The translations under genes and the position numbers were made by a program. This document shows positions 1-10,352 of a DNA stretch of 64,000 bases, piece after piece; position 1 is the stretch's first letter, and each line of letters starts with the position of its first letter. Below the pieces are notes generated by a model, which did not search any database, had not been told where the DNA came from, and worked only from the letters and a program-made list of their open reading frames with translations. The DNA is from Hirsutella rhossiliensis (Eukaryota > Ascomycota > Sordariomycetes > Hypocreales > Ophiocordycipitaceae), in NCBI RefSeq assembly GCF_020360975.1, contig NW_025408674.1, forward strand, positions 1,240,001 through 1,304,000, read 5' to 3'.

Positions 1-3000
1 CCTAGCCGGGGGGGTTCGGGGGCGTGGCGACGGTGGTTGTGAGCCATACATCCGGGTTTCGCGGGGGGGTGAGTTTACCGATTCCTTTGAGGCGTCCTTC
101 TTTGCCAGGACGTTCCCGACCCTGTTCCCATTTGGCGTTGGGGACCAAGGCTGGTTGAAGAGACCATGGTCGACGCGGGAAGGTCACGGCCAACTTGCGA
201 GGCAGGGCTGTCGAGGCAGAGGCGGCCGCGGAGACCCCGTATCGTCTCGAAGCTTGAACCTTCAGGCGTGGGCCGAGATCGTGCTCCGGCGCCATGGTGG
301 TCGATTTGCACTGCACCACATCTTCGCATTTCTCGTCTTCAACATGGGGTGCGGTCGAGGAACCGCCGGGTCAGCATGTTGAGTGTGGGAGGAAGAACTT
401 CCGCAAGGTAGAGCGCATCGTGCGTTCGATGACCACAGAAAGGCTAGCGGCGGCGAGGGTCGAGTTGGAGAGCTCGGGTAAGACGACCGATGGTGACGTG
501 AAGGAGCTTCTCAGGAGCCTCTCGCTTTACGGCCACCGGCAGCCCATGTCGAGAGGTCCGTCTCAATATGCGGCGGAAAATCCAGTCGCTCATCGTCGGA
601 TATGGCGTGCCGGCCATCTGGTTCACCATCAACCCGAACGACATTACGAACCCGGTGAAGCTGCGACTGGCGGCATACCGCACACGCGATCCCGACGCGG
701 CCGAGGAGTTCTTAGAAGGCCTTGGGGATGCGTATAAGCGGGCACGGCTGGCGATATCGGATCCCATGAGCTCGGCCGTGTTCTTCCACCGCGAGATGAA
801 GCTGTTCTTCGATCATTACGTGAAGGTCGGTGAAGAGTCGGTATTCGGGCGCATCGGCAAGTACTATGGCGCCGTGGAGACGAACGAACGAGGGCGCTTC
901 ATGTTCACGGCTTGCTCTGGCTGCACGGGAACGCGCATCTCAGCTCGATGCTTGCCGACATCCACGGGGAGGATCAGGCGGCGTATCGCGAGCGAATCGT
1001 CCGATACATCGATAGCGTCTTCTCAGAGGTAAGAATGCCTACCTAAGATATGCCACCGGGAGCCTGAAGTACTCTTCTGATGGCCAAGTGGGGCCGGGTT
1101 GACGTGCAAGGCAGGATCTGGACCAGGAAAGTTTTGCGCCGTGCAAGCGGGCGATCTGTGACGGGCGGTATTGGTTCCCTGCTGGACAACGCCGCGCAGT
1201 TCTCGGCCGCGTTTATTGAGGAGGCCAACTTCTGTGCCGGCGCGACGCAGGTGCACACGCATAGCCCGACCTGTGTGAAGTATTCCTTGGGCAAAGGAGG
1301 GCGGAAGGGGACCTCTGCCGGTTCAAGGCGCCATGGAGGTTAGTCGACAAGACCGCCCTCACGGCAGACGGGGTGCTGCAGATCCGGAGGACACACAGCA
1401 TGGTCAATCGATGGAACGAGGCTATTGCTGTCGGGCTCCGGCACAACCATGATATTTCCTTCATTGCGACGCAGCGCAAGACAATGGCCCTCATCTATTA
1501 TGTCACGAACTACGCGACCAAGGTGGAGGACCCGGTGTGGAAGCGTGTGGCGGCCGCGGCCGAGCTCCTGGCCGCCTCAACAGGTGATGGCACGGCCAAC
1601 GGAGGGCGGGACGGTGGCGGAGACGCTGCCACCGATGACCCTGTCAGGGAACAGGACGCGACAGTTCCTGATGAGAGTGGCGAACCGCGTGTTCACGGAG
1701 CGTCCGCTATCACAGGTCGAGGTCGTCGCTCACCTTCTCGGATATCCGGCCGAGTTCACCGACAGCAGCGCGTGGGCGTACCTGAACTGTTCTCTGCTGT
1801 ACTGGAAGTCTTTCGGCGATGGCGGCATCTCCGAGAAGCCAGTGGCGCTGCGGCTATGGATGACACCTTGGATGAGTCGGTCGTCGTCGAAGAAGAAGGC
1901 CTGAGAATCTCCCACGTCGAGGCGTACCAGCACCGGGAGAGCTGCTGAAAGGCCTATGCCTGTATGACTACATATCGATCGTCAGACTGAAACGCATCGG
2001 CAACGACGAGAGCTGGGCGGCTTGGGGAGATGTCTTTCGAGGATGGATGGGCGCCGGGACGACGCTGGGTTCAGGTGCTCAGGCGGCCGGGCAAGCACGC
2101 TACCGTCTGCCTCGACGGCTACCTGAGCAAGGACTTCACCTACGATGACGAGTCGTGCTACCGGAGGTGTGTATGGCAACTGCTCTGTCAGCGGGCATTA
2201 TCGGAGAGCTAACCCACCCCTGAAGGGCAGCCGTGCAGCATCTTGCGCTGTTCGTGCCGTGGAGTCCTTCCTGGGCGAAGGAACAGGTGAGATCAACAGC
2301 ATCTGGGCGCGGGCTCGAGACGCTATGGCCCCGAGAATATCATGTCTCGTCGACAACGTGCAGCTGCTTCGACGATCCGCCGAAGACGCAAAACGCGACG
2401 CCAAGCAATGGGCAGCCTCGTCCGGCGATGGCGACCCGACGGTCGCACACGTCGAGGAGGGTGGAGCAGGCGAGGCGGGCGCGGAGTCTGCAGCGACATA
2501 TCAGCCCAACAGCATCGGAGACGCAACGCGGCTCATCGACGTCGTCCGAGGTGCAGTGGGAGCGAATCAGGTGACGGCCAAGTCGCCGGAGCTCATGGCA
2601 ATGATACAGCAGCTCTGTCGGTTTCAGCAATCGGCGCTGCGCTCGACGGCCGAGCTCGAGGCCACGGCGCTGATCGAACGAGGAGAGGCGGTTAAGCATG
2701 CCAGGGCGGGTATTTTCCGGGCCGCACTACCGCCGCAGGATCAGGTCAAGGCTATCAAGTCGCAGCAGGTAAGTGCCTCGAAGGAGAGGAGAGGATGATC
2801 CAAGGGATACAAAGCACGCCCGCCGCCTGGGAAAGCGATCGCCGCGCAGCGTTGCGAAGGGTGATGACCGGTTTCGGGGACGAGGTCGAAATGACGATGG
2901 CCGACTCCGACGAGACCGCTATCGACGCAGGGGCGGGAATGGACGTTCAGTTTGGCCCATCAACCTCCTTCCTCGCGGCGGGCAAGGTGTTGGCAACACG

Positions 3001-4651
3001 GCTGACGCTGAACAAGAGGCAGTCCATCGCTTTTCTGATAATATGCCGCCAGCTCGATTTGATGCAGCAGACCGACGGGGCGATGCCTGCCAGCTGCGCC
3101 AGTTCGTCGGTGGCGAGGGCGGTACCGGCAAGTCGCGAATCATCGAGGCACTCGTCGAGCTGTTCAGTAAATAGAGCCTTTCGAATCGTCTGCTGATCAC
3201 GGCGACGTCGGGGACTGCGGCGGCGCGGATCAACGGCATCACGATCCACCGCCTGCGGGTTCACTAAAGACCAAGGGGCGGGGCGCGAACATGGTCAAAG
3301 ACCTTGACGGTGCGGCTGCCGAAACAGGCGGAGCGGTTCATCCACGGCCAGTCTCGAATGGATTGGCAGGAGAAGGATGTGCTCGTCATCGACGAGGTGA
3401 GCATGCTCGGGGCGCGGACGCTGCACGCCGTGAACGAGCGGCTTCGCCGGCTTCGCGGATCGCGGCAAGATTTCGGGGGGATCCCCATCGTCCTCTTCTG
3501 CGGAGATTTTCAGCAGTTCCGGCCGGTCCAAGAGGTCGATCGTCCTGCCTAGCGCGGCCATCTCGTGGGACGTAGACAACTCGTTCAAGGCCGAGCAGCG
3601 TCACCAGCACGACAAAGCGCACGCACTGTGGAAGAGGTTCACGACGGTCGTCATGCTGGACGAGCAGATGCGCGCCGCCGGCGACCCGGAGCTGCAGAGG
3701 CTGCTGAAGCGGATCCGTCTAGGCGTGCAGGATCGGACGGATCTAAACCTCCTCAACTCAAGGTGCTACCGGGAGGAAGGCGGATCCTTGGGAGACGGGC
3801 ATCACCGTGGTGACGCCGCTCAATAGGAATCGGTGGAACCTGAACATGGAGGCGAGCCTGGCGTTCCGGGTCCAGCAGCGGTCGACGATGCGCATTTTCA
3901 TCTCCGAGCACAAGTGGAAGGAGGAGCTGCCGACGGAGGAAGAGGCGATCATGATACTCAACCAGGGCGACGATAGCGCGATCCCGGTGCCGGCCGTCTT
4001 CATGTTCGTGGCCGGGATGCCCATCGTCGTGAACCACAACACCCACCAGGGGCTGAAGCTAGTGAACGGCGCGAGCTACTCGGCGGTGGAGGTCATTGTC
4101 GACAAGGCGTACCCGGGGCATCGGATCTCGGCCGATATGACGATCCACTTCGGGCCGCCGGCGGGGATCATTCTCGAATCGGAGACGACGAGATATCTCC
4201 ACTTCGTCGGGATGCCGCCGGGCACGATCTTGTTGACACCCATGACCGTTAAGATACAGTGCCAGCGAAAAAGGCCGTGGCAACGCAACGACGTCAGCCG
4301 AAAGGGTTTGCCGTGCGCAGCAGCGTTCGCGTGCACGGACTACAAGGTGCAGGGCAAAACGCTGGAGCGCGTGGCCCTCGAGCTGCGAGGACACGGACGA
4401 CGAAGATGGATGGAACGGTGGTGCCCTCGCAGTGCGACCCGTACGGCCTGTACGTGCAGCTATCGCGCTGCCGAACTCTAGACGGCATCATGCTCGTGTC
4501 CAAGGTGCGGGACAGAGACTTGGTGGGCAACCGGGTCCCCGAGGAGATGACTGCCGCACAGGCCAGGCTCGAGGTACTGAGCGAGAGGACCGTTGAGGAG
4601 GCGTTGCGCTGGCTGGACGGTGATGCTGAAGAGTCAAGGCGGCCGCGCTAG
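1..4651 (+). pseudogene. Helitron Rep-helicase gene, multiply frameshifted
   Basis: Rolling-circle replication initiator fused to a PIF1-type helicase, needed for Helitron transposition. In order: a conserved LARTFPTLFPFG-type block (about 75-160), the Rep domain with IQSLIVGYGVPAIWFTINPN (about 575-640) and a damaged HUH region after NERG (890-930), a Cys/His block ending VHTHSPTCVKYSLG (1250-1290), the presumed catalytic tyrosines in YYVTNYATK (1495-1525), then helicase motifs: Walker A GGTGKSR (about 3115), DEVSML (about 3390), GDFQQF (about 3505) and the C-terminal YVQLSRC (about 4450). The reading frame changes many times, so it is probably inactive as read. Intron-like GTAAGA (1030) and GTAAGT (2769) lie where the frame breaks, so some breaks may be introns. 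Stop is TAG at 4649. Confidence 0.85.
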
Positions 4652-4849
4652 GTGACGCGATGAAGAGTTCGGCAGGCGGGAAGAGTCGGCAGTGGTGGGA
4701 TAAGGCACGCGAAAAGGCAACAGAAGCCGGGAAGGGCAGCGACCAACAAGGAGGGAGGCAAGGAGGGACCAATCACAAGGGACCAATCAAGGGGCGGAGA
4801 ACTTTTGGGGGGAGAGGGCGGGGTCTGCGGGGCACGTTAGAAGGCCTTT

Positions 4850-4925
4850 CGTTCCTCAAGGCAAACCCTCATATTTGGGGAAAACTTCCTCGATTAATGT
4901 TAAGTCAGCCTACGGCTGAATGAAG
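4850..4925 (+). repeat. Helitron E 3' terminus: inverted-repeat motif and hairpin
   Basis: CGTTCCTCAAGGCA at 4850-4863 is the inverted complement of the 5' terminal motif TGCCTTGAGGAACG of Helitrons A-D. About 40 bp further on, TCAGCC-TAC-GGCTGA (4905-4919) forms a 6-bp stem with a 3-nt loop. An internal inverted repeat followed by a terminal hairpin fits the asymmetric ends of Helitron2-type elements. Confidence 0.7.
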
Positions 4926-5014
4926 AACTATAGTAGAACGTCGGGGAGCCTGACTTCCTTCCCTGACCAGCTTATCCAAAACACATTTTGGGCTGTGGGC
5001 ACCCCGGGGTTAGA

Positions 5015-5467
5015 TTACCCGATCGGGTCTAAGTGCAACTGGGTAACTTGTATATACCGATAAGTTAGTCCTCGTGAAAGGTAGGGCGCTGCTGCTTGGC
5101 CATTATTTCTCTTCTTGTCGGCCGTCAGATCCCGTATGTTCTTTGAAAATCCGGTGACAGTACGAGACTGCGCCACGACTACCCTGTGTATCTCTGCGAC
5201 TTCATTGATCTTCTCCACGAGGGCATCTTTATGTTGGTCGAGCTCCCTTTCCAGCCGTTCGTTCTTCAACTTTTGTTCTTCCAGTCCGTCTCGGTACTTC
5301 AACAATAATGTCTCAAGGTGGATATTTCGCTTTCGGTAATTCTCCAGCTGCTTCTCGAGTAAGAGGAGCCCTCGCGGACCAGCTGAGCTCTGTGGTGCAT
5401 TTATTCCGTTATCAGCGACCATCACGGTGAATAGAGTGAATAGGAAACTGTATTGGTCATGCTCCAT
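5015..5467 (-). CDS. Hypothetical coiled-coil protein, probably partial
   Basis: Open frame of about 151 codons from an ATG at 5467. The middle (about residues 35-110) is rich in Glu, Lys, Leu and Gln with heptad-like spacing and reads as a coiled coil. I do not recognise a family. An intron-acceptor-like TTTTACAG lies just upstream on the coding strand, so the ATG may be internal and this may be the last exon of a longer gene. Similar short coiled-coil ORFs recur at 5819, 9271, 20836 and 33347, suggesting remnants of related fungal proteins of unknown function. Confidence 0.35.
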   Translation of the reverse strand: MEHDQYSFLFTLFTVMVADNGINAPQSSAGPRGLLLLEKQLENYRKRNIHLETLLLKYRDGLEEQKLKNERLERELDQHKDALVEKINEVAEIHRVVVAQSRTVTGFSKNIRDLTADKKRNNGQAAAPYLSRGLTYRYIQVTQLHLDPIG

Positions 5468-5818
5468 GTCCACAATGTGCGCACCGGTTGTAGAAAGCTG
5501 TAAAAGGGTGTCACAAGGGTCTGTGCACGCTTCGCGGTCAAATGATGCTCAACAGACTGTATTACGGGACAATATCACTATTCATGAGAGAGCTGAATAT
5601 GGCCTCGATATCGGCTCGTTTTCTTTCCAAAACAACCATTTCACATGCCTGCAGTTGCTTACGAGGTCGCTTATATGCTACGCGCACCTCGGTTCTAATG
5701 TTCCAGCTTTCTGAAACATCGATATGGCTTTCTAGGAACGGTCATATTTGAAATTGGCCTGAATTTCTTTGCCTCGCCGCAGAGCTACGAAAACTTGAGC
5801 AGCGTGACAATCGTCGAT

Positions 5819-6217
5819 ATGGATACCCTACAGAACGCATTGTCTGTCTTAGGAATACAGGAGGAAGCCCTCCAGCATCTAATTGGGCGAATGGCTAAGG
5901 GCTCAGCCGAGCCTGTAGTTGAGGATATCAGAATTATAGAAAAGCTCGAGTCCCTCTTGCTCATAACAGAACTGGAGAAAGAGAAACGTCAAGCACTTGC
6001 GGACCTGGAGCTTAGTATCCGGAAGCTGTCGGCCTATGAGCAGTTCAGGAGACGCCATATCCAGTCTCTCGAACAGCAGGTGACTGAAGATCATCAGCCT
6101 CAAGAATGGAAGAACATGGCTCAATCGCAAAGCCAAATTGACCGGGAATGCGTTGAAAGAGCTGAGGCACAGCAGAGGATAGAAAGTGAGCAGCGGCTGT
6201 TCGAAGCAGAAGACTAG
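5819..6217 (+). CDS. Hypothetical coiled-coil protein, possibly a last exon
   Basis: Open frame of about 133 codons from ATG 5819 (MDTLQNALSVLG). The frame is open a little further upstream to an acceptor-like GCCGCAG, so it may be a downstream exon. Residues 45-130 are charged and Leu-rich with heptad periodicity (IIEKLESLLL, RRHIQSLEQQV). No catalytic motif is visible and the family is not recognised. It lies divergently from the coiled-coil ORF at 5015-5467. Confidence 0.35.
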   Translation: MDTLQNALSVLGIQEEALQHLIGRMAKGSAEPVVEDIRIIEKLESLLLITELEKEKRQALADLELSIRKLSAYEQFRRRHIQSLEQQVTEDHQPQEWKNMAQSQSQIDRECVERAEAQQRIESEQRLFEAED

Positions 6218-6235
6218 ATACTCTTCGACGTTCAT

Positions 6236-7494
6236 TGAGAAATTGTGGGATACATCGCTATCTAGCTTGCTCGCTCTCGGACCACTATTAATCTAGGCCG
6301 ACTATATTTAACGAGGCGAGCAACAGGTGCGCAGGCCGAAGCTCCCCTAGCTTCTCCGTCTAATTATGGGAAGGTCTTGTAGACGGTGAATGAGGGTGTC
6401 ATTAAGTGATTATCTCACGAAGAGAGCATGCAAGTGGGCATTGATTGTTTTAATAATAGGTGTGTTCTGTTGTATTCCGTTGCGTCTGTCCTCTTGCAAT
6501 GCCCTCTTCTAGGCTCTCTATTTATATCCCTTGGTTCCCTATTGATATCCCCTTTTCAGTTGTATAGGCACAATATCTAGGGGGCTGGGATCCTTTCCCC
6601 AGCCCTCCCTTTGCATACTGACTTTCCCTAGTCGCCGAGGGCTCTTTCAGCTTCCCCCGTAAATGCAGTCTCTCTACAGCCTATGTGGCTGCCTAATGCG
6701 GTCTCCTAATAGTCTTCTGCAGCCTCAGAACTCTCTGCAGGCTGCCTTTCTGTCTAGCCTGTCGGGGCCCTTAGCTGTATACCTACCCCTTATGGTCACC
6801 CCGAGCTCAAGATCTCAGACGTGCTTCGCGACAGATTACGCACCTGATCATGGGGACCGACTTCGTACAAGCCGGTAGCTAGGTTCGCATGCAAAGGAAA
6901 AGGCCATATATAGATGGCTAGGAAGGTAAATTTAAAGGGCTGGTCCATTGCGCGGGTTTTATCATACATTAGGGCACATGCTTTGGTGATGAAATTGTCA
7001 TGTCTTGTTGTCCCTTATTGAACAAACTTAACTTAAGTTGAACTGTTGTATAGGGTACAGCACGGTTGGATAGACAGAGGAAAATAGGACCAGACGTAAC
7101 AAATTATCGGGATAAGAAGACGAGTAAAGTAAAGTACAAGGCGGATACAGCCATCGCGGCCATGCCGCTTAGTATGAGATGGTTGATGCTTGTGCGCTTT
7201 AATGGAAGGATGGTTGTTAAAAGTAGAGATGGATCGTGTTCTAATCCCACCGTCCCTGCCTCAGCTTAGCAAGGGCTGCGTGATCTAAGGTTTCATATTG
7301 TCGTCCTTCACATTAACCTTGAGGACTAGAGGATTTGTGTTGGGTTTCGCAGCGTCGTCGCCGATAGATTGTCCCGAGTCAGTTTCTCTCAATCGGCATT
7401 AGCGGCAGTCTCGCTCGAGGGTTGAGGCTGACGAATGCCCCATAAAGATCGCTGTCTATTTCCTTTGTATCGTTATATTGATAGTTGTCAACCA
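6236..7494. other. Non-coding, A+T-richer stretch with no supported gene
   Basis: No open frame here shows recognisable protein features. The stretch is pyrimidine-rich around 6450-6800 and A+T-rich around 6900-7100. I searched by eye for LTR-type TG...CA ends with flanking duplications and found none. It may hold the 3' regions of the flanking genes or an old non-coding repeat. Confidence 0.4.
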
Positions 7495-8940
7495 TCAGAC
7501 GCTGTGCAGGAGACTGTCCTGAATGATTGCCCCACAAAGAGCACGGGCCTGGTTTAACGTGCTTTCCAACTCGTCATCTTTGTCTTGGAGCCTCGATTGT
7601 AGCTCGGCCAAGGTCTTTTGGCGGTCCCGACTTTGGTGGTTTGAAACTGCACAAAGCAAAACGTATCTGGTATCGCCCCATTCGCGCCGCAGATCACACA
7701 CATTATCCCAAAAACGGCATTCCCTTTGTTTTGACTTCATTTCTTGCAAGCGCCGAGGGTTAAGTCGATAAAATCCGATCCGGTCTCCCATCTCCTGCTG
7801 CGTTTGGTCGCGCAATTCCCCCATCTTCTCACTGAATAACACTGCGTAGTATCTCTGGTAGAACGCGCTCTTGATCGAGCCTCTTTTTACGACTTGCCAA
7901 AGCGTGGCCAAGTCAATCGTCATTGTTGTTCGCACAGATCGATTCGTTAAGACAGCATCGCTCAGATGACGCAGTATCAGCCTGCGATCATCTAATGAAG
8001 CTAAGCCACGGGAGCTCCCTGCTGTTAAACCCTTGGGCAATTGGCTGGAAGAGCTTGGACCTGAACAGGCCGATGACTCGTGTGACTGTCGATTGGGCGA
8101 GACGGTGGGAGTTATCGACGCTCGCGTAGAATGACGAGACGCATATGTGGAAGGGCCAGCATCAGCCAAGACATCGGTTTCGTGTGAAGATTCATCGCGA
8201 TTCTCAAGAGACCTCCTTCGCTCAAGAAGTTCTTCGAACTGTCCTTCGTCTGGGTCGATTCGCCGACAGCAAATCTCCACAAGCATTCGAACGCGAAACG
8301 TAGGCACTAGGGCATCGGCTTTTCTTGGTCCACGTGGGGATACCCTTGCACAAGGCAACGGATACCGATTAACATAAAAACGCCCGAGTCTTCCGGGATA
8401 GATTGCTTTGGACCCGTCCAGCCTACGACGATGGGCCTGGAACTATTTAGTCGCGAGCGCGACCTCGCTATTCTCGCTGCTATCGTAGTAGTGAATGCAG
8501 TCGGCGTACACCGCAGCGAAAGCCCAATGATCTTCAAGATGCATCGGAATGACTGTAGGGAGATCCCCGCCCTCGTTGAGTATTATGCTGGTATCTTGTT
8601 GGAGTGCACGAGGATGATCGATATGTATAGAACCGTCCAAAGACCGCAGCATTTCTAAGTATTTAGAGATGATTGTCTCATCCAACTGCCCATCAAGCTC
8701 CGCGATCAAGGAGAAATTGGAAAGCGCACGATCCTCTGCGTAGCTCACCCAATAGGCTTGGACCGGCGTTATGGGACATCCAGGGCCCCATTTTGGATAA
8801 CGTTTTTGAATTGTTCTGAAGATTTGCTGCACCATAGCAAAGGTATTGCATGAAAGGGGCTGAAGGGAGATCTCCTCGAAATTGTTAAACTCGTTCATAG
8901 GACGGCTGGATATCCCAATATTCGTGCACAATATCCTCAT
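7495..8940 (-). pseudogene. Ulp1-like (C48) cysteine protease, frameshifted, Cys to Ser
   Basis: Resembles fungal Ulp1/SENP-type proteases, which process ubiquitin-like modifiers. Starting from ATG 8940, the His motif reads DHWAFAAVYADCIHYYDS (about 8475-8525); the His-Trp and following Asp fit the C48 triad. The block with the oxyanion Gln and nucleophile appears in another frame as GPKQSIPEDSGVFMLIGIR (about 8360-8415). The family has Asp-Cys-Gly at this point; here it is Asp-Ser-Gly. The first frame resumes at ADALVPTFRVRMLVE (about 8300) and runs to a Ser-rich linker and C-terminal coiled coil (stop 7495). Two compensating frameshifts therefore bracket the active-site block, and in the first frame a TAG (8443-8445) falls there. 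Either a decayed gene or consensus errors; the Ser substitution is separate from the frameshifts. Confidence 0.65.
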
Positions 8941-9270
8941 GCAGAAAAGGGGGCATCCATTGACCTTTTGATATCGTCCGTGCGGAGAGCCATTTCTGGA
9001 TTTAGCAACGCGTGGGTGCTGTTATGGCTTATTTCGCGTTTCATTGGTATGCACTGTACATTGCTTTATATATTCACGTCGATTACGTACCTTTTGCCGA
9101 CATTATACCACTGCATAGTCGTGTAGCAACGAGACTGCTTTCGTTAGCGTACGTTTCTTACTGCACCATTGCAGTACATTACAACAAGTCTTGCCGGAAA
9201 ACCTCAACGGTATGGACTTTACGATCTGTACTCTCAAGTTACCGAGTTTTGTGTTCAATAACAGCTAGGA

Positions 9271-9654
9271 ATGCTACGGGCTCACGACTCGTTGCGTGGT
9301 CTTCCACACCACAGCCAAAGCCATGTCGTCACCAATCAGAGACCTACATCAAGCTTTTATTCGCGATACACAGATTCGGGGCCCGTCTCGGAATCCTTCG
9401 AGCTAGAAAGCCTTCTTCGCCTAGTGTCTGACGAAGTCCGTAACCAACAGTCATCTACTGTCCAAGCATTAGAGGGTGAAAAGGAGGCACTCAGACGAGA
9501 GCTTCGTGTCGTGCGTAGAATTTGGGGCACAATGTACGAGGCAATGTGTAAAATAAGCGAGGAGTCGATGCAGCTTGAAAAGATGGGAAGGTATGCTGAA
9601 GATCAAATCGAAGTGAGGCGAAGGGTATGGCTTGCCAATAGCACGGCAATATGA
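9271..9654 (+). CDS. Hypothetical coiled-coil protein
   Basis: Open frame of 127 codons starting at an ATG. The N-terminal 40 residues are Ser/His-rich and low complexity. Residues 45-115 are helical and charged, with LLRLVSDEVRNQQ and LEGEKEALRRELRVV suggesting a coiled coil. No enzyme motif is visible and the family is not recognised. It may be a remnant of the same coiled-coil type as at 5819 and 20836. Confidence 0.3.
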   Translation: MLRAHDSLRGLPHHSQSHVVTNQRPTSSFYSRYTDSGPVSESFELESLLRLVSDEVRNQQSSTVQALEGEKEALRRELRVVRRIWGTMYEAMCKISEESMQLEKMGRYAEDQIEVRRRVWLANSTAI

Positions 9655-10352
9655 TCTCAAAGAGCTTGTAAATACGAACTAGCATGATTTCTCTTAGTAG
9701 TCTTTGGCGTAGTTGAGGTCACAGTGGTATTAGGGTCTTAGGGTTTCGATCAACTCAGCCACACGGCCCCCGTAACACGGCCTCCGTAGCAAAGTGGTTC
9801 GGCCCGCATGACTAGTCATTGCCTCAATATTAATATTAGATATATTACAAGTCGCTCGCCGACGCGAACAGGTTTAAGCCGTTGTCGGAGGTATTCTCGT
9901 CACTGCTCTTTTTTGCCTGGTCGTGTGCCGAATGGACTACCTCATACCAACTGCACTTTTTTAGCCCGGCGACACCTTTCCAATTGACCAAGCCTCGTGG
10001 GGCCGGCAATTTATTGACACTACCACGAAACAAGTACTCATGGCAAGTCAACTCAAGAACGTCAACATACATGTGTTACTATGCCTGAATACTTATTGCT
10101 TGTAGCGGAAACTGTCTCCGGAGCTATTGTTGGCGTCACAGAGCGGACAGTCCATTAAATAAGGGCTAGAATATCCAGGTTTGCATCACCCACTACATTA
10201 TGGCAACATCCGTAACTGGCCCCTAGTCCTGTTCTGCTGCTGTTTATCGCATTCCGCGGTAGGATGAGGAACCCTTTCCCTGCTTAGAGAAATTGCTTAA
10301 ATAGGCGCAACCTCCGCCATCCACCGACTTTTCAATCTTCAAACGAACCAGT
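9655..10352. other. Intergenic, no supported feature
   Basis: No open frame with protein character. A short segment near 9785 has an A-box-like TAGCNNAGTGG but no B box or acceptor stem, so I do not call a tRNA. Confidence 0.4.

Larger units (their letters stand above)
1..4925 (+). mobile_element. Degenerate Helitron E (5' part outside window)
   Basis: Remnant of an autonomous Helitron on the plus strand. It holds a broken Rep-helicase gene, then about 200 bp of non-coding sequence, then a terminal inverted-repeat motif (4850-4863) and a 6-bp-stem hairpin (4905-4919). Inverted repeat plus terminal hairpin is the 3' architecture of Helitron2-type elements. It is a different, diverged family from the four Helitrons at 34-64 kb, but shares their CGTTCCTCAAGGCA motif. 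The 5' end lies before position 1. The exact 3' end is inferred from the hairpin. Confidence 0.8.

Noticed and set aside
6440..6860. Possible LTR beginning TGTTCTG
   Set aside because: No matching CA end and no flanking duplication found.
7200..7262. B-box-like GTTCTAATCCC
   Set aside because: No matching A box or acceptor stem upstream.
9740..9840. tRNA-like segment with A-box match near 9785
   Set aside because: No B box and no acceptor stem pairing.
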